This document shows positions 1 through 7,869 of a DNA stretch of 34,829 nucleotides, piece after piece. The notes beneath the pieces are model-generated. The model was not told the origin of the DNA. It made no database searches and saw only the letters and a list, made by a program, of their open reading frames with translations. Made by a program: the position numbers and the translations under genes. Each line of letters opens with the position of its first letter. The first letter of the stretch is position 1. The stretch is taken from positions 1 through 34,829 of the forward strand of contig DXQT01000024.1 in NCBI GenBank assembly GCA_019411365.1. Direction: 5' to 3'. The DNA comes from Roseburia sp. (lineage in GTDB: Bacteria > Bacillota_A > Clostridia > Lachnospirales > Lachnospiraceae).

Positions 1-47
1 GTCTTCCGTATGGAATTTAAGTTTACGTGCGGAATTTACTTTTTCAC

Positions 48-458
48 TCAAGCATTTTCTTTCCGTTCTATAAAGTCACACATTCCGTCACCCGGTTCGG
101 ATCTGAAATCATAGGCAATTTGCTCTCCCTCAAAGGAAACAGAAAAGCTTCCCTCCATATCCATAAAGGAATGAATGTGCGCAATTTCTGATAAAACATC
201 TGCAAACTCATCTAAAAATGCCTCTGCTGCATCCGCATTTGCACAGTCCGCCTCCTCGATCGTCTCATCCACATATAATCTCAACTCAAATTCATCTAAA
301 TCACTCTCGTTGTCGATCTGTGCGCATTTTATGTATGGGTTTGCATGATTATGCAGCACGTTTTCCAGATAGGATGCAGAAGAAAGGATCCTTGACTGCG
401 AAACATCCTCTGCTTCCAAGTATAATTTATATTCGATTTTTAATGCGTTATCTGCCAT
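48..458 (-). CDS. Small acidic hypothetical protein
   Basis: I do not recognise this 136-residue protein. It is strongly acidic, with Asp/Glu clusters in the middle, and has no signal peptide or membrane segment, so it is probably cytosolic. The frame is open to a GTG at 473, but that GTG lies inside GTGAGG, which makes a good Shine-Dalgarno sequence for the ATG at 458; I therefore take 458 as the start (protein begins MADNALK). It reads away from the inverted repeat at 492-643, which lies just upstream. The stop is 47 bases from the window edge, so a downstream partner cannot be judged. No function is proposed. Confidence 0.7.
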   Translation of the reverse strand: MADNALKIEYKLYLEAEDVSQSRILSSASYLENVLHNHANPYIKCAQIDNESDLDEFELRLYVDETIEEADCANADAAEAFLDEFADVLSEIAHIHSFMDMEGSFSVSFEGEQIAYDFRSEPGDGMCDFIERKENA

Positions 459-491
459 TTGGGGTGTCCTCACTTTTCTTTAGTGTATTTC

Positions 492-643
492 TGTTATTAG
501 ATAATCGGAAACCTCCTCTTCGTATCTTTATTAATTGTTCAAAATTAACAAGATCATCGAAAACATGTTTTCTTATGCTCTTGTCAATTTTTCACAATTC
601 ATTTTAGTTATATATGAGTTTTCCAATTATCTATTCTAACTTA
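492..643. repeat. Long imperfect inverted repeat, arms-only copy (element 1)
   Basis: Two arms of roughly 70 bases meet at the perfect palindrome GAAAACATGTTTTC (559-572), so there is almost no loop. The inner left arm (533-565) matches the inner left arm of the element at 5610-5851 at 30 of 33 positions by eye, and the right arms are similar over about 70 bases. The central core present in the other copy is missing here. It fills most of the gap between two divergent genes. It could be a small mobile element, a structured RNA or a large transcription barrier; the sequence does not decide. Confidence 0.8.
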
Positions 644-707
644 TTTTGCAGGGAAACGTAAATACATTATGACAATAAAATTTTCAATGGTTCTCCACAC
701 AAATCCA

Positions 708-716
708 TGTTATAAT
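708..716 (+). promoter_or_regulatory. Extended -10 promoter of the XdhC-family gene
   Basis: TGTTATAAT is an extended -10 (TGn followed by a perfect TATAAT). No good -35 lies 17 bases upstream, which fits an extended -10 promoter. Transcription would start near 723. That places the in-frame ATG at 724 at the transcript end and supports the ATG at 754 as the real start. Confidence 0.6.
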
Positions 717-753
717 TTATACTATGAAATATAGCAAAAAAGAGGACTTTATC

Positions 754-1665
754 ATGAATCCTGTAGAATTTCATCCATTTGAAATGCAGTTTGAAGTGCC
801 GGGTACTGACGGCCAGACTGTGTATACAAGAAGATTTCAGGCACCGCGGCGCCTGATCATCTTAGGCTGCGGCTATGTGGCGCAATCGCTCTGCCGCTTT
901 GCCTCCCAGTTGGAATTTGACATCTATGCGGCGGACGACAGACCCTCCTTTGCCAATCCTTATACGATGACAAACGCAAAAAAAGTGATCTGCGACAGTT
1001 TTCCTGCTGCGATCGAACAGATGCATCCTGATGAACAGGATTTCGTTGCCATTGTCACCCGTGGGCACAAACATGATGCAGATTGTATCCGCACTCTTTA
1101 TGGCAGCGGCATCACACCTGCTTATATGGGGCTTATCGGTTCGAAAAGACGTGTTGCCGGGCTTTTTGAAAACCTGTATGCAGAAGGGATTGACCGCTCT
1201 TTTCTTGATCAGATCCACACGCCGATCGGTTTAGACATCGGTGCCGTCACAACGGATGAGATTGCCATTTCCATTTTATCCGAACTAATCCTCTGCCGCA
1301 GCAGACTTTCCCTCGGAAAAAGGAATGGGATTCTTGAACAGACCAACCTTGATCCCGTTTTCTTAAACGCACTCCAGACAAAGGAAGAAAAAGCAATCGC
1401 TGTTGTTGTGGAGCGCAAAGGCTCTACTCCCGTCAAAACCGGTGCGATCATGTGCGTCAATGCGCTTGGACAGTCTTTTGGCACAATCGGCGGCGGCTGT
1501 GGCGAGCATGAAGTGCTGCGAAAGGCCTTAGAAGTTCTCTCTGACAAAAAAGATACGTTCCTCTCCGTCGATATGACCAATGATTTTGCCGGGGAAGAAG
1601 GCATGGTATGCGGAGGAACGATGGATGTGATCATTCAATATGTACCGGGGAAAGTGGAGATTTAG
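754..1665 (+). CDS. XdhC/CoxI-family protein with permuted domains
   Basis: XdhC proteins help insert or mature the molybdenum cofactor of xanthine dehydrogenase-type hydroxylases. Here a Rossmann domain comes first (about residues 25-180, nucleotide-binding motif ILGCGYVAQSL, then YAADDRP and MGLIGSKRR), and the XdhC/CoxI domain follows (about 205-300, with VVERKGSTPVKTG, GTIGGGCGEHEV and the late VCGGTMDV). In classical XdhC the CoxI domain is N-terminal and the Rossmann domain C-terminal, so this is the reverse order. The start at 754 is chosen for the AGAGGA at 741-746; an upstream in-frame ATG at 724 has no such site. No molybdenum hydroxylase or cofactor gene is visible nearby, so its partner enzyme is unknown. 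It converges on the regulator gene with a 13-base gap. Confidence 0.85.
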   Translation: MNPVEFHPFEMQFEVPGTDGQTVYTRRFQAPRRLIILGCGYVAQSLCRFASQLEFDIYAADDRPSFANPYTMTNAKKVICDSFPAAIEQMHPDEQDFVAIVTRGHKHDADCIRTLYGSGITPAYMGLIGSKRRVAGLFENLYAEGIDRSFLDQIHTPIGLDIGAVTTDEIAISILSELILCRSRLSLGKRNGILEQTNLDPVFLNALQTKEEKAIAVVVERKGSTPVKTGAIMCVNALGQSFGTIGGGCGEHEVLRKALEVLSDKKDTFLSVDMTNDFAGEEGMVCGGTMDVIIQYVPGKVEI

Positions 1666-1678
1666 CCCTTCACTTTTC

Positions 1679-2713
1679 CTATTTACTAACAAGTTTTTCC
1701 CACGGTTCATATCCTTTCATATAAGAAAATTCTGTCTCATCGCGGAATCCTTCTAACAGTTTTTCGCGCAATTCGTCTGCATTCCAACGGGCATTTTTCT
1801 TAAATTGCAGATGCCGGTATAATTTTGAACCCGAAAAATCTCCAATACTCTCCACATTTTCAAGCAATTGCCTGACCACCTGAAAAGTACCTTCTACATT
1901 TTTCTCTGCATATACAACATCAAGCATAGTGGAACACTCACTATATTTTCCCATCTCAAATGTATGGGCGAGTGCTCCCATTTTCTCTGCGAGCACTCTT
2001 CCATAGTCAAAATCTTTTTCTTTCAATGCCATACTAAGCAGAAATGAAAATGTAACACCAAGCGTCTGGCTCTGCGAGAGAAGAACTTCTTCTATTGTTT
2101 TATATGCTTCTTCGGTTTTTCCCTGCTCTTTGTACAGACGTGCCCTGAATATCTTTTTCATAGGATCATGCTCCGAAAAATAGTTTAAATATTTTTCTGC
2201 TGCCACATATTCTTTTTTCCTTAAATAAAAGCCAAACAGAAAATCGGCTGCATGGTACTGTATCTCTTCGTTTTCGTCCTGTAACACCATCTCATACCAC
2301 GCATTGATCTGTTCGTCATATTGTTCCGGATTCCCGCACGCTCCTGTTATTCTTCCTGCGTCAAGCATTACTGCGATCTGCCAGATCAGCATATTGCAGT
2401 TCGGATACTTTTTTGTGATCTGCACCGCCCATTCGTAGGTCTTTTCAAATCCTTCTTTCTCTAATTTGTCACCCATCTGCCGGATAAGTGTCTCAATCTC
2501 CATGTCCGTCAGTTTTTCCTGAAAAGACAACAGTGTGTCGAGTGAAATATGCAACAGCCGGGCAATCGGTGCCAACAGTTCGATATCGGGATTCGTGTTT
2601 CCATTTTCCCACTTATTCACAGCCGGGGTAGTCACCCCTAACCTTTTTGCCATCTCTTCCTGTGTAAGCCCACATTCTTTTCTGTATTTTCTTATTACAC
2701 TGCCAATCTGCAT
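1679..2713 (-). CDS. XRE-family regulator with helical-repeat C-terminal part
   Basis: The N-terminal 60 residues are a Cro/C1-type helix-turn-helix (GLTQEEMAKRLGVTTPAVNK, then WENGNTNPD and LLHISLDTLL). The remaining roughly 280 residues are alpha-helical and look like TPR-type repeats, with paired helices rich in aromatic and acidic residues (KTYEWAVQITKKYP, AAEKYLNYFSEHDP, KTEEAYKTIEEVLL). This architecture is common in Firmicute regulators whose repeat domain senses a peptide or protein, but no ligand can be inferred here. GAGGAG sits directly against the first ATG (2722) but 7 bases before the ATG at 2713, so 2713 is the better start. It is divergent from the Rpn gene and may act on the shared 470-base intergenic region. 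Confidence 0.8.
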   Translation of the reverse strand: MQIGSVIRKYRKECGLTQEEMAKRLGVTTPAVNKWENGNTNPDIELLAPIARLLHISLDTLLSFQEKLTDMEIETLIRQMGDKLEKEGFEKTYEWAVQITKKYPNCNMLIWQIAVMLDAGRITGACGNPEQYDEQINAWYEMVLQDENEEIQYHAADFLFGFYLRKKEYVAAEKYLNYFSEHDPMKKIFRARLYKEQGKTEEAYKTIEEVLLSQSQTLGVTFSFLLSMALKEKDFDYGRVLAEKMGALAHTFEMGKYSECSTMLDVVYAEKNVEGTFQVVRQLLENVESIGDFSGSKLYRHLQFKKNARWNADELREKLLEGFRDETEFSYMKGYEPWEKLVSK

Positions 2714-2917
2714 TTGTGTCATCTCCTCATATTATAAAAATTCAAAGTTATTTTTCCACAACAATACTCTTGCTTGTTACTGCGTAAAAAGTGTTTGCAG
2801 AAGCTTCTGTAAATAAATCATAACAGAAGTTTCGAAGCTGCACAATTGAGGAGTTGTTAATTGTTTTTTCATTTTTTTAACTTTCGCTCAAATTTAAAGA
2901 TTTTATAAAAAGCAATC

Positions 2918-2947
2918 TTGTATCTTCTCATTGTGCTGTGTTATAAT
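2918..2947 (+). promoter_or_regulatory. Sigma-A-type promoter for the Rpn nuclease gene
   Basis: TTGTAT (2918-2923), an 18-base spacer and a perfect TATAAT (2942-2947). Transcription would start near 2954, giving an untranslated leader of about 230 bases before the start codon at 3183. The rest of the 2714-3182 gap also holds an 8-bp hairpin at 3008-3033 with a T-rich loop, and AT-rich sequence. Confidence 0.55.
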
Positions 2948-3080
2948 GAACTAAAGCATATTTTACAAAATCTTCATGACATTTTTGTCATCTATATTCT
3001 AAGAACGACAGATTCGTTTTTTTTAGAATCTGTGTACTTCATTCGTATCTATGCTTTTTGTTACCCATCAACAATTGAAA

Positions 3081-3130
3081 AGCAGGAGACGAAATGAACT
3101 TGGAATCATAAACAGTTGTATTCTCCTGCT
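3081..3130 (+). promoter_or_regulatory. Leader hairpin enclosing a five-codon mini-ORF
   Basis: AGCAGGAGA (3081-3089) pairs perfectly with TCTCCTGCT (3122-3130) across a 32-base loop. The left arm contains a good Shine-Dalgarno sequence (AGGAG, 3084-3088), followed 5 bases later by ATG and a five-codon frame, MNLES-stop (3094-3111), inside the loop. Folding would hide that ribosome site. The stretch lies in the long leader of the Rpn gene, about 50 bases before its start. A leader-peptide or attenuation role is inference only. Confidence 0.4.
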
Positions 3131-3182
3131 ATCAGAAAACAGTTTTTATAATCTGTTCTGCCACATCAGGAGGAAACGATTT

Positions 3183-4109
3183 ATGGCAAAATGCAAAAGA
3201 AACCGTAACAAGGACAAAAGAGACTTCACAATTAAAACACTGACAGCAAACCGAAACTACAAGGACACCGTTTTTCGGATGTTATTTTCTGACCGTAAGA
3301 ATCTGCTCTCACTTTACAATGCGGTGAATCAGAGAGATTACAAAAACCCTGAGGATCTGGAGATCGTGACACTCGAAAATGCTATTTATATGGGAATGAA
3401 AAACGATCTGGCATTCATTATAGATACCAATTTATACCTATATGAACATCAATCAACCTACAACCCAAATATGCCGCTTCGGGATTTGTTTTATATTTGC
3501 AGTGAATATCAGAAACTTGTGGATAAGAAATCACTATTCTCATCCACCTTGCAGAAAATTCCTGCCCCAAATTTTATTGAGTTTTATAATGGTTCAACAG
3601 TAATTGCTGACTGTACAGATCTTCGACTTTCCTCGGCATTTGAACATCTGACAGGAGAAGCAAAACTTGAATTAATTGTTACAGTTTTAAATGTCAATGA
3701 AGGACACAATGCAGAGCTAATGCAACATTGCAGTACATTAAACGAATATGCACAGTATGTTGCCAGAGTGCGTCACTACGCAACAGACATGCCCTTGAAC
3801 CAAGCTGTGGAGCGTGCTGTAGACGAGTGTATCCAGAAAGGGATTCTGACGGAATTTCTTACCCGGAATCGAAATGAGGTCATCAGTATGAGTATTTTTG
3901 AATATGATAAAGAATTGGAAGAAAAGAAGTTACGGAAAGCAGAATATGAATACGGATTCTCTGAAGGTAAGAAAACTGGATTTCAGAATGCTGCAATGGA
4001 AACTGCCAGACGCATGCTGAAATCCAACAAACTTTCTTTGGAAGATATTGCTGATTTTTCCGGTTTATCCATAGACGAAATTAAACAACTGCAAAACACG
4101 AAATCATGA
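3183..4109 (+). CDS. Rpn-family PD-(D/E)XK nuclease / transposase-like protein
   Basis: This 308-residue protein resembles the Rpn (recombination-promoting nuclease) family, often labelled PD-(D/E)XK nuclease family transposase. Visible hallmarks are the N-terminal KDTVFRMLFSDRKNLLSLYN block, the nuclease core with an Asp in MKNDLAFIID and the ExQ-like YLYEHQSTYNP, and a C-terminal glycine/lysine helical tail (EYGFSEGKKTGF) ending in a small helix-turn-helix-like segment (LSLEDIADFSGLSIDEI). The start at 3183 follows AGGAGG; the frame is open for 132 bases upstream, but that part has no comparable site. Families of this type cleave DNA and can be multicopy. No terminal repeats or target duplications were seen, so it is not called as an insertion sequence. 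Its stop is 15 bases from the converging cinA-like gene. Confidence 0.85.
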   Translation: MAKCKRNRNKDKRDFTIKTLTANRNYKDTVFRMLFSDRKNLLSLYNAVNQRDYKNPEDLEIVTLENAIYMGMKNDLAFIIDTNLYLYEHQSTYNPNMPLRDLFYICSEYQKLVDKKSLFSSTLQKIPAPNFIEFYNGSTVIADCTDLRLSSAFEHLTGEAKLELIVTVLNVNEGHNAELMQHCSTLNEYAQYVARVRHYATDMPLNQAVERAVDECIQKGILTEFLTRNRNEVISMSIFEYDKELEEKKLRKAEYEYGFSEGKKTGFQNAAMETARRMLKSNKLSLEDIADFSGLSIDEIKQLQNTKS

Positions 4110-4124
4110 AATAATTATCATTTT

Positions 4125-4646
4125 TCATACAGAATCACAGCTGAGATCACTACTGGAATGAACGATATTTATCAATTTTGCGAGTTCTTCAAATACTTTA
4201 TCTGCATATAACTCCTTGATCTCATGGCGGCTCATCCGGGTGACCTCTGCATTGTATTCATAGTCATACGCATTCTCTCCCACAAGAATACAGAAAAATA
4301 CTTTTCCCTGCATGCTGTCTGCATTATTCGGGTCGACATTTCCGGTCGTACCTGTGATTCCGACCGCAATCTCTGTATGAAGGTTTTTCTGAGCAGTTTC
4401 AGCCATCGCCCTCGCACATTGCTTAGAATAAACACCGTGCTCTTTTATAATTTTTTCGTCAACACCGCATAAGATTTTCGTTTTGTTCAGATAAGTGACA
4501 TAACCTCCCGGAAAAACTGCCGATGCCCCTTCCGTATCCGTGATCATGGATGCGATCAGACCGGAAGTGCAGCTCTCCATCGTGGAAATCGTGGTATTTG
4601 TGTCGATCAGTTTTCTTACGATTTTATCTTTTTCCTGCTGGTTCAT
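4125..4646 (-). CDS. pncC: CinA C-terminal-domain amidohydrolase (PncC-like)
   Basis: A 173-residue standalone version of the CinA C-terminal domain, which in characterised members deamidates nicotinamide mononucleotide during NAD recycling. The family motif is seen as STMESCTSGLIASMI, with the likely nucleophile Ser25, followed by FPGGYVTYLNKTKI, a glycine-rich VGITGTTGNVDP and a C-terminal helix. The tail beyond about residue 160 (NIVHSSSDLSCDSV) is probably lineage-specific. It has a good ribosome site (GGGGAAAGGAAC). It lies 73 bases downstream of nfo on the same strand and may be co-transcribed with it. NMN deamidase activity is assigned by family only; CinA-domain proteins of unknown activity also exist. 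Confidence 0.85.
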   Translation of the reverse strand: MNQQEKDKIVRKLIDTNTTISTMESCTSGLIASMITDTEGASAVFPGGYVTYLNKTKILCGVDEKIIKEHGVYSKQCARAMAETAQKNLHTEIAVGITGTTGNVDPNNADSMQGKVFFCILVGENAYDYEYNAEVTRMSRHEIKELYADKVFEELAKLINIVHSSSDLSCDSV

Positions 4647-4719
4647 TTTGTTCCTTTCCCCTTGAATTTCACTATAAGATGTCTAAAATGGCTTCTCCAA
4701 CACGCCTTACCCATCTCTC

Positions 4720-5586
4720 TTATCTCAGCAGCCGTGCGATTTCCTCCTTATAAGGCGGAATTGTCTTTTTCGTTTCACCTTCTGCGCAAAGCCACGGGGT
4801 CTCTAAGATTTTTGGCACATCAAGGAACCGCTCGTCATGCACCACCTTATATAAAGGATCAAACCCAATCGTTCCTGCTCCAATATTTGCGTGACGGTCT
4901 TTGTGCGCACCGAGAAGATTCAGGCTGTCATTGATATGAAACACTGCAATCTGATCAAGTCCTAAAACCTCTTCGAATTTCTTGAAAACACCGTCATAAT
5001 CATTGACCAAGTCATAGCCCGCATCGTTTACATGACAGGTATCAAAGCAGACACGCAGACGGTCTTTTTTGTGAACCCCATCATAGATCATTTTCAGTTC
5101 CTCAAAAGTGCGCCCAATCTCGCTCCCTTTGCCAGCCATTGTCTCAAGGGCAATGACTACATCATCATCATTAGCATCCAGAACCATGTTCAGGCCTTTT
5201 ACTGCCTGTGCAATCCCGGCTTCCGTTCCTGCATCCAGCGCAGAACCCGGATGTAACACCAGGATTTTGCTTTGCATCGCTGCGGTACGCTTGATCTCTT
5301 TTTCCAAAAATCCCACCGCAAGTTCAAATGTTTCCGGCTTTACAGTGTTGGCAAGATTGATGATATACGGTGCATGCACGATGATCTCTTCAATCCCTGC
5401 CTTTTTCGCATACTCCCATCCGGCCTCAATATTCAGTTCTGAAATCTCTTTTCTCCTTGTATTCTGCGGTGCTCCGGTATAAAGCATTAAAATATTGGCA
5501 CCATAACTTTCCGCCTCCTTCACAGAAGCAAGAAACATTTCCTTTCCAGCCATTCCCACATGGGAACCAAGTTTTATCTGTGACAT
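4720..5586 (-). CDS. nfo: Deoxyribonuclease IV (endonuclease IV)
   Basis: Class II AP endonuclease that cuts DNA 5' of abasic sites in base-excision repair. All nine metal ligands of the trinuclear zinc site can be matched by motif: His in VHAPY, His in VLHPGS, Glu in [13 protein letters not shown], Asp and His in [13 protein letters not shown], His in VFHINDS, Asp and His in [11 protein letters not shown], and Glu in ILETPW. The length of 288 residues is typical. The start at 5586 is chosen because AAGGAG lies just before it; the upstream in-frame ATG at 5604 overlaps that ribosome site. The inverted-repeat element 5610-5851 occupies the whole upstream gap, so its promoter must lie in or beyond that element. 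Confidence 0.95.
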   Translation of the reverse strand: MSQIKLGSHVGMAGKEMFLASVKEAESYGANILMLYTGAPQNTRRKEISELNIEAGWEYAKKAGIEEIIVHAPYIINLANTVKPETFELAVGFLEKEIKRTAAMQSKILVLHPGSALDAGTEAGIAQAVKGLNMVLDANDDDVVIALETMAGKGSEIGRTFEELKMIYDGVHKKDRLRVCFDTCHVNDAGYDLVNDYDGVFKKFEEVLGLDQIAVFHINDSLNLLGAHKDRHANIGAGTIGFDPLYKVVHDERFLDVPKILETPWLCAEGETKKTIPPYKEEIARLLR

Positions 5587-5609
5587 TTTTGTACTCCTTT
5601 TCATCTTTT

Positions 5610-5851
5610 ACTTTACATAGGCGTTTGCGAAACTCTTCATAATCTTCTTTAAATTGTTCAAAATTAACAAAATTTTCGAAAACACGCTTTCGCTACGTGT
5701 CGCTGGTAACGGTACTAAGAAGCCAGTCACAACGATTGTTGTACCTGCCTTCAAGTACCGACCGCTCCCCAGTGTTTTCTCAAGCTTTTGTTAATTTTTC
5801 ACAATTCAATTTAGGTTTCTATGAGTTTCGCAATTGTCTATTTTACTTTAC
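5610..5851. repeat. Long inverted repeat with structured core (element 2)
   Basis: Arms of about 75 bases (5610-5685 and 5771-5851) are imperfect inverted copies, sharing for example GCGAAACTC, AATTGTTCAAAATTAACAAA and GAAAACAC against their complements. The roughly 85-base loop begins with a 40-base core (5682-5721) containing a hairpin (ACACG/CGTGT, 5682-5686 with 5696-5700). A second pairing of CGGTACT with AGTACCG encloses ACAACGATTGTTGT. The core matches element 3 at 35 of 40 positions. The right arm runs over the stop codon of the ydcF-like gene (5843-5845), so insertion or expansion may have changed that gene's 3' end. Confidence 0.85.
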
Positions 5852-6592
5852 ACTGCGGATCAAAAACTTGATCTCTGCACAATATTCCCGCAGCATATTG
5901 TTTGGAAGATAGAATTTCGTCGAATCTGCTGCAATTCCACATACATCAGAGAGCCCCTGTTTTTGGGCGATCTGCAAAGCACGGAACATATGAAAATCAT
6001 TCGTGATAATCCCCACTTCCGCATCTTCCGGCAAAAATTTCCGGCTGTACCGCAGGTTTTCTTCAGTCGTTTTCGATTGATCTTCCAACAGGATCCGTTC
6101 TTTGTCAATTCCATTCTGCATCAGATACTGCGCCATTCCATACGCTTCGGAATAAGGCTCATTTTTCCCCTGACCGCCCGCTACTATACAGACTGTCTCC
6201 GGATTCTCATTCAGATATAAAATTGCCTCATCCAGCCGGTATTTCAATACCACACTCGGTTTATCCGCGTGCACCTGTGCACCCAGCACGATCACATAGT
6301 CCAGATTATCTTCTCCCTGTGCATGCATCTGGCGGATCACCATTCCCTCAATCACAAGAAACGACAGGAAAAATATACCGCACAATATTCCAAATATCCA
6401 CCTAACGATCTGCGGTATCCTGTCCCAAATTCCCATATGAAGCAGACCTGCCAGCGCAAAGAGAATCACTGCAATGCCAATCCATACAATAAAAAATTTT
6501 GTTCCACCGGAACCTGCAATCGCCACGATCAGCCCATAAACCAGACAAAGCAGTCCCAAAATCAGACAGATGTTCATATATTTTTTCCTCAT
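5843..6592 (-). CDS. YdcF/SanA-like membrane protein (DUF218)
   Basis: Three or four hydrophobic segments in the first about 90 residues (near 6-26, 33-52 and 66-86) are followed by a DUF218 domain at about 98-235. Its conserved blocks are DYVIVLGAQVHADKPS, CIVAGGQGKNEPYSEA, RILLEDQSKTTEENLRYS and GIITNDFHMFRA. DUF218 proteins are linked to envelope processes such as vancomycin tolerance (SanA) and cell-wall precursor metabolism (ElyC), but their reaction is not settled. The start overlaps the MFS gene stop by ATGA, so the two are translationally coupled. It is the last gene of the five-gene minus-strand run. The stop codon lies inside the right arm of element 2. Confidence 0.85.
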   Translation of the reverse strand: MRKKYMNICLILGLLCLVYGLIVAIAGSGGTKFFIVWIGIAVILFALAGLLHMGIWDRIPQIVRWIFGILCGIFFLSFLVIEGMVIRQMHAQGEDNLDYVIVLGAQVHADKPSVVLKYRLDEAILYLNENPETVCIVAGGQGKNEPYSEAYGMAQYLMQNGIDKERILLEDQSKTTEENLRYSRKFLPEDAEVGIITNDFHMFRALQIAQKQGLSDVCGIAADSTKFYLPNNMLREYCAEIKFLIRSVK

Positions 6593-7869
6593 CCTTCCAC
6601 CTTTCCTTCTTTTTTCTCATACAGTAAATAAAACTGTTTTTTATCCATAATGTTGAGTGTCACCGCCAAAACGATGGTTGCAACACCAAAAGCCCCCACT
6701 GCAAGCCACGCTCGGTCATATCCACTGTTATCAACGATTTTTCCGATCAGAATATTGCCCCAGGCAGAAAATGCACCGCTTACCGTATAAATGAACGAAT
6801 TGACACGTCCCCAGTGCGTGGACGGCATCCGTCTGGTCATATACGGCTGGTTTCCCAGCGTATTAAACACTTCGCCAACTGTAAAAATAATCATCAGCAC
6901 AAAATAAAGCGGCATGATTCCCTGTACAAACCGATACCCGGATAATCCTAAAATAATCAGGCTTTCTCCAATCAGAATTTTTCGGACATCTATTATTCTT
7001 CCTGTAAAAGTAGTTATAATTGGTGTTGCAATGATCACTACCAATGCGTTTGTGCTTGTCAGCATGCCAAAAATAGCAGCTCCTTTTGCTCCGTATAATG
7101 TTTCCATGTTCAGTGGCAGAAGATAATTAAACTGTGCATAGACCAGCCCTCCGAAACCTGCCACCAAAGCATAAATCAGGATTGGCCTGCGTTCCCATAA
7201 AATCTTAAATACATGCTCATTCTCCCGTTTTTCCTCGTACTCGCTCACTTTTTTCTTCTCTACCCGAAGCTGCTTTACAAATAAAATAATCAAAAGCGTG
7301 GAGGAAAATGTTGCAATTCCGGTAATTATAAATGCCAGTCCCAGATAATTTTCAAATAAAAATCCGGCAATTGTCGGGGAAAGCACAAGTCCTAAATTCA
7401 TTCCGAGATATTGCAGACTATACGCCTTTTCCCTGCTCTCGCTGTCACTCAGATCTGCAACCAGCGCATCATAGGATGGACCTTCAATTGTCGCAAACAC
7501 TCCGGCAAGATAAAAAAGTGCAATGCTATATCCAGACAACGGCAGCAGACCGCAGATAATATAAGAAATAACTGTAACCATATCACAGCATACGATAATT
7601 TTTTTACGGTTCATCGTATCTGCCAGTTTTCCGCCAAGCAGCAGCATTGGAAACTGCAAAATGGACATTGCCATTGTGATGGTGGCAATCGTTGTCGCAT
7701 TATATCCTAATTTATTTTTCAAAATCAAAGTGAGAAGCGGCCAGATCAGGGAACCCATACTGGTCACAACTCTGCCAAAGAACAGAATGTAAATCTCCTT
7801 GCTCAGATTTTTATATTGCTGTATAAATTTCATTTTCCAAACTCCATCCCATTTCTTTTGTAAATCCAT
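6589..7869 (-). CDS. MFS transporter
   Basis: A 12-segment major facilitator superfamily permease of 426 residues, about the usual length. The loop between the second and third segments carries the MFS motif A in the form GGKLADTMNRKKI. A central basic loop (KQLRVEKKKVSEYEEKRENE) separates the two halves. It resembles drug or metabolite exporters, but the substrate cannot be read from sequence. The start ATG shares one base with the TrmH stop (TAATG). A second in-frame ATG at 7833 (MKFIQQY) also has a purine-rich site and could be the true start. It overlaps the ydcF-like gene downstream by 4 bases. Confidence 0.9.
   Translation of the reverse strand: MDLQKKWDGVWKMKFIQQYKNLSKEIYILFFGRVVTSMGSLIWPLLTLILKNKLGYNATTIATITMAMSILQFPMLLLGGKLADTMNRKKIIVCCDMVTVISYIICGLLPLSGYSIALFYLAGVFATIEGPSYDALVADLSDSESREKAYSLQYLGMNLGLVLSPTIAGFLFENYLGLAFIITGIATFSSTLLIILFVKQLRVEKKKVSEYEEKRENEHVFKILWERRPILIYALVAGFGGLVYAQFNYLLPLNMETLYGAKGAAIFGMLTSTNALVVIIATPIITTFTGRIIDVRKILIGESLIILGLSGYRFVQGIMPLYFVLMIIFTVGEVFNTLGNQPYMTRRMPSTHWGRVNSFIYTVSGAFSAWGNILIGKIVDNSGYDRAWLAVGAFGVATIVLAVTLNIMDKKQFYLLYEKKEGKVEG

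Noticed and set aside
2775..2880. Clustered small palindromes (CAGAAGCTTCTG and ACAATT/AATTGT with a T tract) between the XRE regulator and the Rpn gene, considered as a terminator or operator.
   Set aside because: The stems are short and AT-rich, and no gene ends there on either strand; the evidence is too weak to call.
3051..3182. An N-terminal extension of the Rpn nuclease starting at 3051.
   Set aside because: The extension lacks a ribosome site and family similarity, while AGGAGG marks the ATG at 3183.
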